From DASRVA01 sp050732875 (lineage in GTDB: Bacteria; Gemmatimonadota; Gemmatimonadetes; JACCXV01; JAHWKZ01): 64,000 bases of DNA. The notes below the pieces were generated by a model. That model worked only from the letters and a program-made list of their open reading frames with translations, ran no database searches and was not told where the DNA came from. This document shows positions 18,352-25,669 of the stretch, piece by piece. The stretch's first letter is position 1. Each line of letters opens with the position of its first letter. Made by a program: the position numbers and the translations under genes. The stretch is taken from positions 15,591 to 79,590 of the forward strand of contig JBOHRQ010000004.1 in NCBI GenBank assembly GCA_050732875.1, given 5' to 3'.

Positions 18352-18723
18352 ATGCGCATCCCCAGAACGATTTTCGCCCTGGCGATCGGTCTCGCCGGGG
18401 CCGCCTGCAGCGGCGATGAAGGACCGACCGCGATCGAGATCCCGATCGCGGAGCTGCGGGTAACGGGCTCCTGTGGAGGAATGGTCGCCGGCAGCACCTG
18501 CCCGCTGCTCGCCGAGGCCAAGACCGCCGACGGGCTCGTCGTTGCCAATCCCGTTCTGGACTGGTTCTCGAACAATCCGACGATCGCCAGCGTCAGCGGG
18601 AACAGCTCCTCGGCCGTGGTCACGGCACATTCCGAGGGTAACGCCACGGTCACCGTGAGCAACACGTCAGGCACGGTCTCCGACGATATCCGGGTGAACG
18701 TCCTGTTCTGTTCGAAGTGCTGA
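18352..18723 (+). CDS. Lipoprotein with Ig-like (BIG2-type) domain, copy 2
   Basis: A 123-residue paralogue of the preceding gene, with a strong ribosome site (AAAAGGAGGACG) directly before the ATG. Lipobox GLAGAAC; then an Ig-like domain with the same Cys pair spacing (GSCGGMVAGSTCPLLAEA) and DWFSNNPTIASVSGN, the BIG2 core. It ends FCSKC, adding a further Cys pair at the C-terminus that copy 1 lacks. The two genes form a small operon, and their shared layout points to a local duplication. Confidence 0.73.
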   Translation: MRIPRTIFALAIGLAGAACSGDEGPTAIEIPIAELRVTGSCGGMVAGSTCPLLAEAKTADGLVVANPVLDWFSNNPTIASVSGNSSSAVVTAHSEGNATVTVSNTSGTVSDDIRVNVLFCSKC

Positions 18724-18772
18724 CCGCAGGGAGCCGGATGGGCTGCCGCCCGAGGTCCAGCGGGAGCGCGAT

Positions 18773-19951
18773 CTAGCGCGTCGGCCGGAGCCCGGCCCGC
18801 TCGCGGTGGCGCTCGAGCGCCAGCGCGATCAGACGGTTGCAGAGCTCCGGGAAGGGGACGCCGCTCGCCTCCCAGAGCCGCGGGTACATGCTCATCCCGG
18901 TGAAGCCCGGGATGGTGTTGATCTCGTTCAGCCAGACCCGTCCGCTCTCCGCCTCCAGGAAAAAGTCGACCCGCGCCATCCCGGCGGCGGCGACGGCCCG
19001 GAATGCCTCGACCGCGACCCTGCGCACCTCCTCGCTGACTACCTCGTCCAGCTCGGCGGGGATCACCAGCCGCACGGCATCGTCGAAGTACTTGTCCTCG
19101 TAGTCGTAGAACTCGTGGCCCGGCACGACCTCGCCGACCACCGAGGCCTCGGGGTCGTCGTTGCCGAGGACGCCGCACTCCAGCTCGCGTCCGGCGATCG
19201 CCTTCTCCACCAATAGCTTGACATCGTAGCGCGCCGCGTCGTCGAGAGCCGAGGGGAGCTCCTCCAGCGCATGGACCTTGTGGACGCCGATCGAGGAGCC
19301 GCTGTTGGCGGGCTTGACGAAGCACGGGAACCCGAGCCGGCTCGACACCTCGCCCTTCACGGCGGACGGATCCGCGTGCCACCGACGCGCGGTGGTCACG
19401 AGATGGGGGCCGACCGGGAGGCCCACTCCCTCCCAGAGTCGCTTGGCGACCGCCTTGTCCATCCCCAGCGCGCTCCCCAGGATCCCGGCTCCCACATAGG
19501 CCACGCCGGCCAGCTCGAAGAGCCCCTGTAGCGCGCCGTCCTCCCCGGTCTGGCCGTGGATCAGCGGGAAGACAACGTCGAGCGGCCGGTCGAGGGCGCC
19601 CGGGACGGGCGCGCCGGAAACGTGTGCCCCCGAACCGCCGGGGAGCGAAAGGAGCCGACCCCCGCGGCTGGGATCCCCCAGCAGCGCGATCGGGACGCTC
19701 TCCGCCACCTGGCCCTCCAGGGCTCCGGTCGCCCCGGCGCGCTCGATCAGCCGGTGGACGGCGTCCCCGGACACCAGCCAGCGGCCCTCCTTGGTGATCC
19801 CGATCTGGACCACCTCGTAGCGCTCGGGATCGAGCGCGTCCAGGACGGAGCGGGCCGACATGAGGCTCACCTCGTGCTCGCTGGAGCGGCCGCCGAAGAG
19901 GAGGCCCACCCGGAGACGCTTCTTCTCAGCCACGGGCGGCCTCGTCGGCAT
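18773..19951 (-). CDS. ddl: D-alanine--D-alanine ligase
   Basis: ATP-grasp enzyme that joins two D-alanines for peptidoglycan precursors. The 392 residues begin with LLFGGRSSEHEVSLMSA and carry FPLIHGQTGEDG, the ATP-grasp loop FVKPANSGSSIGV and the Mg-binding NEINTIPGFTGMSMYP. The central insertion makes it slightly longer than E. coli DdlB and closer to the VanA/DdlA type, with the EFYDYEDKYFDD omega-loop. ATG 19951 overlaps the upstream phosphatase gene by 26 bp. GTG 19933 (overlap 8 bp, GAGG six bases before) is an equally good start. Confidence 0.95.
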   Translation of the reverse strand: MPTRPPVAEKKRLRVGLLFGGRSSEHEVSLMSARSVLDALDPERYEVVQIGITKEGRWLVSGDAVHRLIERAGATGALEGQVAESVPIALLGDPSRGGRLLSLPGGSGAHVSGAPVPGALDRPLDVVFPLIHGQTGEDGALQGLFELAGVAYVGAGILGSALGMDKAVAKRLWEGVGLPVGPHLVTTARRWHADPSAVKGEVSSRLGFPCFVKPANSGSSIGVHKVHALEELPSALDDAARYDVKLLVEKAIAGRELECGVLGNDDPEASVVGEVVPGHEFYDYEDKYFDDAVRLVIPAELDEVVSEEVRRVAVEAFRAVAAAGMARVDFFLEAESGRVWLNEINTIPGFTGMSMYPRLWEASGVPFPELCNRLIALALERHRERAGLRPTR

Positions 19952-20762
19952 AGGCCCCCAGCGCCTCCACCAGCATGGCATGCACCGCGGGGCTGCCGGC
20001 CGCGATCCAGCCGGTTCGGCGATGATCTCCGCCGCCGTTCCAGTCGGTGACCCTGCCCCCGGCCTCCAGGACCAGTACCTCCCCGGCGGCGATGTCCCAG
20101 GGAGAAAGCCCGATCTCCCAGAACCCGTCAACCCGCCCGGCCGCCGTCCACGCCAGGTCGAGTGCGGCCGCCCCGGCGCGCCGCATGTCGCCGACCCGCC
20201 CGAAGACCTCGCGGAAGGCACCCAGATAGAGGTCGGTCAGATCGGGCCACCGGAAGGGAAACCCCGTAGCCACCAGGCGCCGCTCGGGATCGTCGATGGA
20301 CGACACCCGGATCGGGCGCGCCGCCCGCATGTCGCCCTCGTCCACCCGCGCACCCGCGCCCGCCCGCGCAGAGAACCACTCGCCCCGCACCACATCGACG
20401 ACCAGGCCCAGCACCGGCGTCTCGTCCTCGAAGAGGCCGATCGACACGGCAAACACGGGAAAGGCGTGGACGAAGTTGGTGGTCCCGTCGAGCGGGTCTA
20501 TGAGCCAGCGCCAGGGGCTGGCTCCAGTGCGACCCCCCGATTCCTCGGCCACGATCGCGTGATCCGGGAATGCGCGCCCGATGCGCTCGACGATGGCTGT
20601 CTCGGCCGCCTCGTCGGCGATGGTGACGAAGTCCCGCGCCTGCTTGCGCTCGGCTCCTTGCGCATCGGCGCCGGCCAGCCGGGCCCGCAGGATCGTGACC
20701 GCGTCGGCGGCCGCCTCGCGGGCGACAGCCAGCGCTTCGGCGGACTCGATCCGGTCAGCCAC
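19926..20762 (-). CDS. Inositol-1-monophosphatase family protein
   Basis: A 278-residue Mg-dependent, Li-sensitive phosphatase. Metal-binding motifs are present in order: EESGG, IDPLDGTTNFVHAFP and SPWDIAAGEVLVLEAGG. Family members dephosphorylate inositol phosphates, 3'-phosphoadenosine 5'-phosphate or histidinol phosphate; sequence alone does not choose. The GTG start overlaps the proS stop by eight bases and its own end overlaps ddl, so proS, this gene and ddl form one operon. Confidence 0.9.
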   Translation of the reverse strand: MADRIESAEALAVAREAAADAVTILRARLAGADAQGAERKQARDFVTIADEAAETAIVERIGRAFPDHAIVAEESGGRTGASPWRWLIDPLDGTTNFVHAFPVFAVSIGLFEDETPVLGLVVDVVRGEWFSARAGAGARVDEGDMRAARPIRVSSIDDPERRLVATGFPFRWPDLTDLYLGAFREVFGRVGDMRRAGAAALDLAWTAAGRVDGFWEIGLSPWDIAAGEVLVLEAGGRVTDWNGGGDHRRTGWIAAGSPAVHAMLVEALGAYADEAARG

Positions 20763-22482
20763 TCAGGCGGCCGCTCTCGATCCGCTCGCGAGCCAGCCCC
20801 ACGACCGCCTCGGGCGGGACCTTCTCGGCGGCACCGGTCCGCCGCTCGACCAGCTCCACCGTTCCCTCTCCGAGCCCGCGCTCCCCGACCACGATCCGCC
20901 ACGGGATCCCGATCAGATCGGCGTCGGCGAACTTGGATCCCGCGCGGTCGGGCCGGTCGTCCAGCAGGACCTCGAGGCCGGCCTCGCGACACTCGCCGTA
21001 GATCCGCTCGGCCGCCTCGACCACGGCCTTCGAGTCCATGTTGAGCGGAATCACCTCGACCTCGTACGGCGCGATCGCGACCGGCCACACGATCCCCTTC
21101 TCGTCGTGGCTCTGCTCGATGGCGGCCGCCACCGTGCGCGTGATCCCGAGCCCGTAGCAGCCCATCAGGAATGGACGCTGCTGACCTTCCTCGTCGAGGA
21201 ACGTGGCATCCATCGCAACGGAGTACTTGGCGCCCAGATCGAAGATGTGGCCGACCTCGATGCCGCGTGACTCCTTGAGGGGCGCGGCGCAGCGCGGGCA
21301 AGGATCCCCGCCGCCCACGCGGGACACATCCGCCCACTCGTCGGGCTCGACGTCGCGGCCGATCTCGAAGCCGGTGACGTGGAAGTCGGTGCGGTTGGCG
21401 CCGGCCACCAGGTCACCGTGGCCCGCGAGCGTGTAGTCGGCCACGATCCGCACCTTGTCCGGCAGGCCGTGGGGTCCGGCGAAGCCGACCTCGGCGCCGG
21501 TCAGGGCCCGAACCGTCGCCCCGTCCGCCATCTCCAGCCGCTGCGCGTTCAGGTGGCGGACGAGCTTGGCCTCGCTGACCTCGCGGTCGCCGCGGACGAG
21601 AACTGCCACCGGCTTCCCGTCGGTCATGAAGAGCAGCGTCTTCACGAACGCGCTCGCCGGCCGCCCCAGCAGCTCGGCCACCTCCTCGACCGTCGTCTTC
21701 CCCGGCGTCCCGACCTCGGCCAGCGGCCCGGGCTCGTGGCCGGCCCCCGGCACGTGGTCGACCTTGACCCCCTCCGCGCGCTCGTCGCTGGCCGCGTAGC
21801 CGCAGGCACCGCAGGACAGGATGCCGCTCTCGCCGTTCTCGGCCAGCACCATGAACTCCTGGCTGACAGCCCCGCCGATGGCCCCGGACTCCGCCTCCAC
21901 CGAGCGAAACTCGAGGCCGCAGCGGGTGAAGATCCGCGTGTAGGCGTCGTAGTAGCCCCGGTACGTCTCGTCCAGCGACGCCTGGTCGGCGTGGAACGAG
22001 TAGCCGTCCTTCATCAGGAACTCGCGCGCCCGCATGACCCCGAACCGCGGCCGGATCTCGTCCCGGAACTTGGTCTGGATCTGGTACACGTTGAGCGGGA
22101 GCTGGCGGTACGACCGCATCTCCTTCCGGGCGATGTCGGTGATCACCTCCTCGTGGGTGGGCCCCAGCGCGAACGGACGCCCGTGGCGGTCCTCCAGCCG
22201 CATCATGAGGGGGCCGTAGACCTCCCAGCGCCCGGACTCCTGCCACAGCTCGGCCGGGTGGATGATCGGCATCGTGAGCTCGACGGCGCCGATCCGGTCC
22301 AGCTCCTCGCGCACGATCCGCTCCACCTTGAGGATCACCCGCTGGAGCAGCGGCAGGTACGTGTAGACGCCGCGCGCCAGCGGCCTCAGGAGCCCGGCCC
22401 GCACCATCAGCCGGTGGCTCGCCACCTCGGCGTCGGCGGGATCCTCTCGAACGGTGGGGATGAAGGTCCGGGTCCAGCGCAT
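20755..22482 (-). CDS. proS: Prolyl-tRNA synthetase
   Basis: Class II aminoacyl-tRNA synthetase of the bacterial type with an editing insertion. The 575 residues start RWTRTFIPTVREDPADAE. Class II motif 2 lies in TKFRDEIRPRFGVMRAREFLMKDGYSFH. The editing (INS) domain follows at about 230-390 (TVEEVAELLGRPASAFVKTL), and motif 3 in FLMGCYGLGITRTVAAAIEQ. The C-terminal anticodon domain holds RPDRAGSKFADADLIGIP. ATG 22482 was chosen as the family start. It leads an operon with the phosphatase and ddl. A cytosolic housekeeping enzyme. Confidence 0.97.
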   Translation of the reverse strand: MRWTRTFIPTVREDPADAEVASHRLMVRAGLLRPLARGVYTYLPLLQRVILKVERIVREELDRIGAVELTMPIIHPAELWQESGRWEVYGPLMMRLEDRHGRPFALGPTHEEVITDIARKEMRSYRQLPLNVYQIQTKFRDEIRPRFGVMRAREFLMKDGYSFHADQASLDETYRGYYDAYTRIFTRCGLEFRSVEAESGAIGGAVSQEFMVLAENGESGILSCGACGYAASDERAEGVKVDHVPGAGHEPGPLAEVGTPGKTTVEEVAELLGRPASAFVKTLLFMTDGKPVAVLVRGDREVSEAKLVRHLNAQRLEMADGATVRALTGAEVGFAGPHGLPDKVRIVADYTLAGHGDLVAGANRTDFHVTGFEIGRDVEPDEWADVSRVGGGDPCPRCAAPLKESRGIEVGHIFDLGAKYSVAMDATFLDEEGQQRPFLMGCYGLGITRTVAAAIEQSHDEKGIVWPVAIAPYEVEVIPLNMDSKAVVEAAERIYGECREAGLEVLLDDRPDRAGSKFADADLIGIPWRIVVGERGLGEGTVELVERRTGAAEKVPPEAVVGLARERIESGRLSG

Positions 22483-22715
22483 GGGGCGGGTAGTGTATCC
22501 GGTGCGAACCCCTCCGACAATTCGGCGTCTTGCGGAGGGGATCACCGGTCTCCGCCGCGGCCGACCGAATCCCGTTGACGGTCCATGCACAACCGTATCC
22601 CCGCACCGGACCCTCCCGGGTCATTGCAGATCGTACCTTCAGGCACTGTGGCGAGGTTATCTTATCACTCCGGACGCGCCCGGAAAGAGGCCGCCTGGTA
22701 CAAGCACGGAGGCGT
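22483..22715. other. Divergent intergenic region with a long-loop hairpin
   Basis: The 233 bp between proS and the next, divergent gene hold an inverted repeat CCCCTCCG/CGGAGGGG (8-bp arms, 16-nt loop, about 22507-22538). On the minus strand this would sit in the proS leader. A TTGACG and a TTATCT are present but not at sigma70 spacing to convincing partners. No gene is seen. Confidence 0.4.
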
Positions 22716-23447
22716 ATGAGGAAGGCAAGGATCGTTTTGTGCACCAGCCTCGCAGCGATCGGACTTGCCTTCGCTTGCGAGCGGCGTGACGAACGGATCG
22801 CGACGGAAATCGTCGACACCGCAGCGGAATCGGTGTCGACCGTGGTCGCCGATACCCCTGCGGCTGGAGTGGCAGACACAGCCAGGCGGAGCTTCTCCTA
22901 TGGCTGCCGCGACGAGTACCGCTTCGTCGCGCAGATGATGGCAGGCGGCGATTCGGTCAGGCTCCTGCTTTCGGACACGACACTCAACCTCCCCCACGTC
23001 GTGTCGGCGTCCGCTGCAAAGTACGGCGAGGGTCCCTATGTCTACTGGTCGAAGGGCGAAGAGGCGCTGCTCGAGACCCCCGACCGGTCGTTCACCGGTT
23101 GCGTGAGCGATGAGGGCGGTGCCGGCTGGCAGGAAGCGAAGCGCCAAGGCGTCCGGTTCCGCGCCATCGGTCAGGAGCCCGGCTGGATCCTGGACGTCCA
23201 TGAGCGCGACTCGATCACGGTCCTGGCCGACTACGGCGAGTCCCGCTACCGGTTCCCGTCCGTCGAGCCCGAGGTGAATCGGAGCGCTGGCCAAACCATC
23301 TATCGGATCGAGACGGATGCGAACGGTGTGACGATCGTCATCGAGGATGAACCCTGCCGGGACGGGATGAGCGGCTGGCCTTACGAGGCGAGCGTCTCGC
23401 TGACGCTGGACGGGCGGGATTACCAGGGCTGCGGACGCTGGCTGTGA
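22716..23447 (+). CDS. Lipoprotein: MliC-like plus COG3650-like domains
   Basis: A 243-residue protein. ATG 22716 follows GGAGG. The lipobox is GLAFAC. The first domain (about 60-130) has FSYGCRDEYRFVAQMM, then VYWSKGEEALLETPDRSFTGC, the layout of MliC-type inhibitors of C-type lysozyme. The second domain (about 145-243) has GQEPGWILDVHERDSITVL and ends CRDGMSGWPYEASVSL ... GCGRWL, matching the uncharacterised COG3650 family. A surface lipoprotein that might guard against lysozyme is plausible. Its stop overlaps the next lipoprotein (GTGA). Confidence 0.72.
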   Translation: MRKARIVLCTSLAAIGLAFACERRDERIATEIVDTAAESVSTVVADTPAAGVADTARRSFSYGCRDEYRFVAQMMAGGDSVRLLLSDTTLNLPHVVSASAAKYGEGPYVYWSKGEEALLETPDRSFTGCVSDEGGAGWQEAKRQGVRFRAIGQEPGWILDVHERDSITVLADYGESRYRFPSVEPEVNRSAGQTIYRIETDANGVTIVIEDEPCRDGMSGWPYEASVSLTLDGRDYQGCGRWL

Positions 23448-23959
23448 CAGCAGGCGACATCCGACGGGCTCTCCTTCGCGGCCTGGGCTTCATGGGGATC
23501 GCGTTGATCATGACCGCCGCATGCCGGCACGGCCCTGAGACTTCGGCTCGTGGCATCCCCGACCAGCGCGCCGTCCCCGCTACGAGCCCCGCGGTCGAGG
23601 TCGTCGTCCCGACTGAGCTCGTGGATACCGCCTGGCAGCTCGTGCGCATCGACGGCTGGGAGCTGGATCCGGAGTTGCCCGACGTCACACTGACTTTTGA
23701 GCCGGACCGCCTCAGCGGCTCCGGCGGCTGCAACTGGTATACAGGATGGCTTGAAGAAGGGGACGGAGGGCTCAGGATCTCCCGCATGGCGGTCACGCGA
23801 AGGGACTGCATACACCCTCGCATCATGGACCGCGAAGCGCGCTACCTGGTCGCGCTGGAGGAGATCTCCGGCTACCGTCTCACCGATGGCGAGCTAGCCC
23901 TGATCTACCGGACCGCCGAAAAGGAGGCGCGCCTGGTGTTCGAGGCTTCCGGCTCGTGA
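23444..23959 (+). CDS. META/HslJ-domain lipoprotein
   Basis: The 171-residue product begins at GTG 23444, overlapping the preceding stop. Its signal is LGFMGIALIMTAAC with a lipobox Cys. The C-terminal 110 residues are a META domain: DTAWQLVRIDG, LTFEPDRLSGSGGCNWYTG, then ISRMAVTRRDC and a closing TAEKEARLVFE. META domains occur in HslJ-type heat-inducible, envelope-associated proteins. COG3650, MliC and META domains often travel together, which supports reading these two genes as one envelope-protection operon. Confidence 0.75.
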   Translation: MTAGDIRRALLRGLGFMGIALIMTAACRHGPETSARGIPDQRAVPATSPAVEVVVPTELVDTAWQLVRIDGWELDPELPDVTLTFEPDRLSGSGGCNWYTGWLEEGDGGLRISRMAVTRRDCIHPRIMDREARYLVALEEISGYRLTDGELALIYRTAEKEARLVFEASGS

Positions 23960-23992
23960 CCGCCGAGGCAGGAGCGAGTACCGAGGCCTGTG

Positions 23993-24189
23993 TTATTCGC
24001 CACCGCCGAACAGATCGATGTAAGGCACGTAGCGGAATCGTCTGTTGCGCGTATGCCCGGTGAATTCGGCCAGAATCCGGCTTTCCTCGAACCGGCCGAT
24101 CAGCTGGTTGGCAGACTGGAAACTCACGCGCGAAAATCGTCCCATAGTCAAGGCAGCCTTGAATTCTTCAACCGCGACTTCACCCCTGG
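23993..24189 (-). pseudogene. Remnant of a Fic-family protein (C-terminal winged helix only)
   Basis: The minus-strand frame ending at TAA 23993 reads VEEFKAALTMGRFSRVSFQ, SANQLIGRFEESRILAEFTG, then HTRNRRFRYVPYIDLF. This is the usual C-terminus of Fic/DOC adenylyltransferases, a winged helix with the pattern 'vSFxTANxxVxRLxxxGIL xExTGxxRNRxFxY'. The catalytic HPFxxGN domain is absent: upstream is an in-frame stop and then another gene's coding end. An ATG at 24145 could give a 50-residue peptide, but no ribosome site supports it. The stretch is visibly richer in A and T than its neighbours. Best read as a decayed, probably transferred gene. Confidence 0.72.
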
Positions 24190-24479
24190 CTCAACGTGAC
24201 CTCGACCCCACCGATCCGCCCCGCGATCAGGTTGTAGAGCCCGCTCACGACCAGCCCCATGACGAACGCGATCACCCCGTAGAGGATCGGAAAGACTACG
24301 ATCGCCGCGATGCCGAAGAGCGGCGCCATCCAGGCCATCTCCTGATCCGACGAGGCACCAGCCACGGCCCCGATCAGCGCGAAGAACGTGAACAGGGCGC
24401 CCACGACGAAGCCGATGACCGCGTAGATCGCGCCCATCACCTTCGCCAGCGACAGGGGTCCTATGCGTTCGATGACCAA
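24180..24479 (-). CDS. Small two- or three-helix membrane protein
   Basis: A 99-residue hydrophobic protein. TTG 24479 is chosen because GGAGG lies five bases upstream and no closer start has one. Helices: VMGAIYAVIGFVVGALFTFFALIGAV, then MAPLFGIAAIVVFPILYGVIAFVMGLVVSG, with a short loop containing SSDQEMAW. It ends with a beta-like GGVEVTLSQG. It resembles the uncharacterised small membrane family often annotated DUF3566-like, though I cannot confirm that. Its C-terminal end touches the Fic remnant. Confidence 0.68.
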   Translation of the reverse strand: MVIERIGPLSLAKVMGAIYAVIGFVVGALFTFFALIGAVAGASSDQEMAWMAPLFGIAAIVVFPILYGVIAFVMGLVVSGLYNLIAGRIGGVEVTLSQG

Positions 24480-24511
24480 GATGACCTCCTTGAAGGGTTG
24501 TGCTCGCTACT

Positions 24512-25669
24512 TTATCCAGAGTGGCCGGAAAAGTCGATCTCGAGACGGGAAGACGCCCCGACGCCTCTACCCTCGTACGTGATCCGATAGATCGCGCCCG
24601 CCTCGTCGTCCGACACCAGCAGCGCTCCGTCGGGCATGACCAGGACGTCCACCGGCCGCCCCCACTCCTCCTCGCCCTGGAGCCAGCCCTCGGCGAACGG
24701 CTCGTAGGAGACGGCGGCACCGGACTCGTCGAGCCGGACGAGCATCACGCGGTAGCCGATCTTCTCGCTCCGATTCCACGAGCCGTGCTCGGCGATGAAG
24801 ATCTGGTCCCGGTACTGGGCGGGGAACATCTCCCCCGTGTAGAAGCGCATGCCGAGGCCCGCCACGTGCGGTCCCAGCTTCTGCGCGGGAGGCGTGAACC
24901 CGGAGCAGGGCCGGGCGTCGCCGAACTCGGGGTCTGGAATGTCGCCGCCGTGACAGTGGGGAAAGCCGAAGTCGAGGCCGGGCCCGGGAGCGCGGTTCAG
25001 CTCGTCCGGGGGCACGTTGTCACCCATCCGGTCGCGGCCGTTGTCGGTGAACCACAGGACGCCGGTCTCCGGATGCCAGTCGAAGCCGACCGAGTTCCTG
25101 AGCCCGCGCGCGTAGATCTCCCGGCCCGATCCGTCGGGCCGAATCCGGGTGATCGTGCCGAACGGGCTCTCGGGGTTGCAGATGTTGCACGGAACGCCGA
25201 CCGGCACGTAGAGCCAGCCGTCGGGCCCGAAGCGGATGAACTTCCAGCCGTGGTGGCTCTCGGTGGGGTAGTCGTCGGCGATCACGACCGGCTCCGGCGG
25301 CGCGTCGAGCCGCTCGTCGATCCCGTCGTAGCGGAGGATCCGGTTGGTCTCGGCGACGTACAGCGAGCCTTCGCGCCAGGCCACCCCGTTGGGCGTGTTC
25401 AACCCCTCAGCGATCGTCGTCACCCGGTCGCCGGTGCCGTCACCGTCGGGGTCGGTCACCGCGTACACTTCGCCGTTCCCGTCGCGCGTCCCCACGTACA
25501 GGATCCCGTTCGGGGAGAGCGTCATCGAGCGCGCGTTTGGAACCCGGGCGTAGAGCGTGATCCGAAAGCCGTCCGGCAGCCGGATCGTCTCGAGCGGCAG
25601 CTCCTGGCTCTGCGCCGGGCTGCAGAAGAGGCTCGAGACGGCAGCGACGGAGATGAGCGCTCGTTTCAT
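24512..25669 (-). CDS. PQQ-dependent sugar dehydrogenase (sorbosone dehydrogenase-like)
   Basis: An exported 385-residue beta-propeller with a signal peptide (ISVAAVSSLFCSPAQSQ). Motifs: LPDGFRITLYARVPNARSMT, TPNGVAWREGSLYVAET, GRDRMGDNVPPDELN and FIAEHGSWNRSEKIGYRV, all typical of soluble glucose/sorbosone dehydrogenases. These use pyrroloquinoline quinone in the periplasm. Many homologues have unknown substrates, so oxidation of an aldose is a family-level call. The start ATG overlaps the selA stop (ATGA), an unexpected coupling. PQQ synthesis genes are not in view. Confidence 0.85.
   Translation of the reverse strand: MKRALISVAAVSSLFCSPAQSQELPLETIRLPDGFRITLYARVPNARSMTLSPNGILYVGTRDGNGEVYAVTDPDGDGTGDRVTTIAEGLNTPNGVAWREGSLYVAETNRILRYDGIDERLDAPPEPVVIADDYPTESHHGWKFIRFGPDGWLYVPVGVPCNICNPESPFGTITRIRPDGSGREIYARGLRNSVGFDWHPETGVLWFTDNGRDRMGDNVPPDELNRAPGPGLDFGFPHCHGGDIPDPEFGDARPCSGFTPPAQKLGPHVAGLGMRFYTGEMFPAQYRDQIFIAEHGSWNRSEKIGYRVMLVRLDESGAAVSYEPFAEGWLQGEEEWGRPVDVLVMPDGALLVSDDEAGAIYRITYEGRGVGASSRLEIDFSGHSG

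Noticed and set aside
23990..24199. A 69-codon open frame on the plus strand
   Set aside because: It has no ribosome site or known pattern, and the minus strand of the same DNA encodes a recognisable Fic C-terminus.
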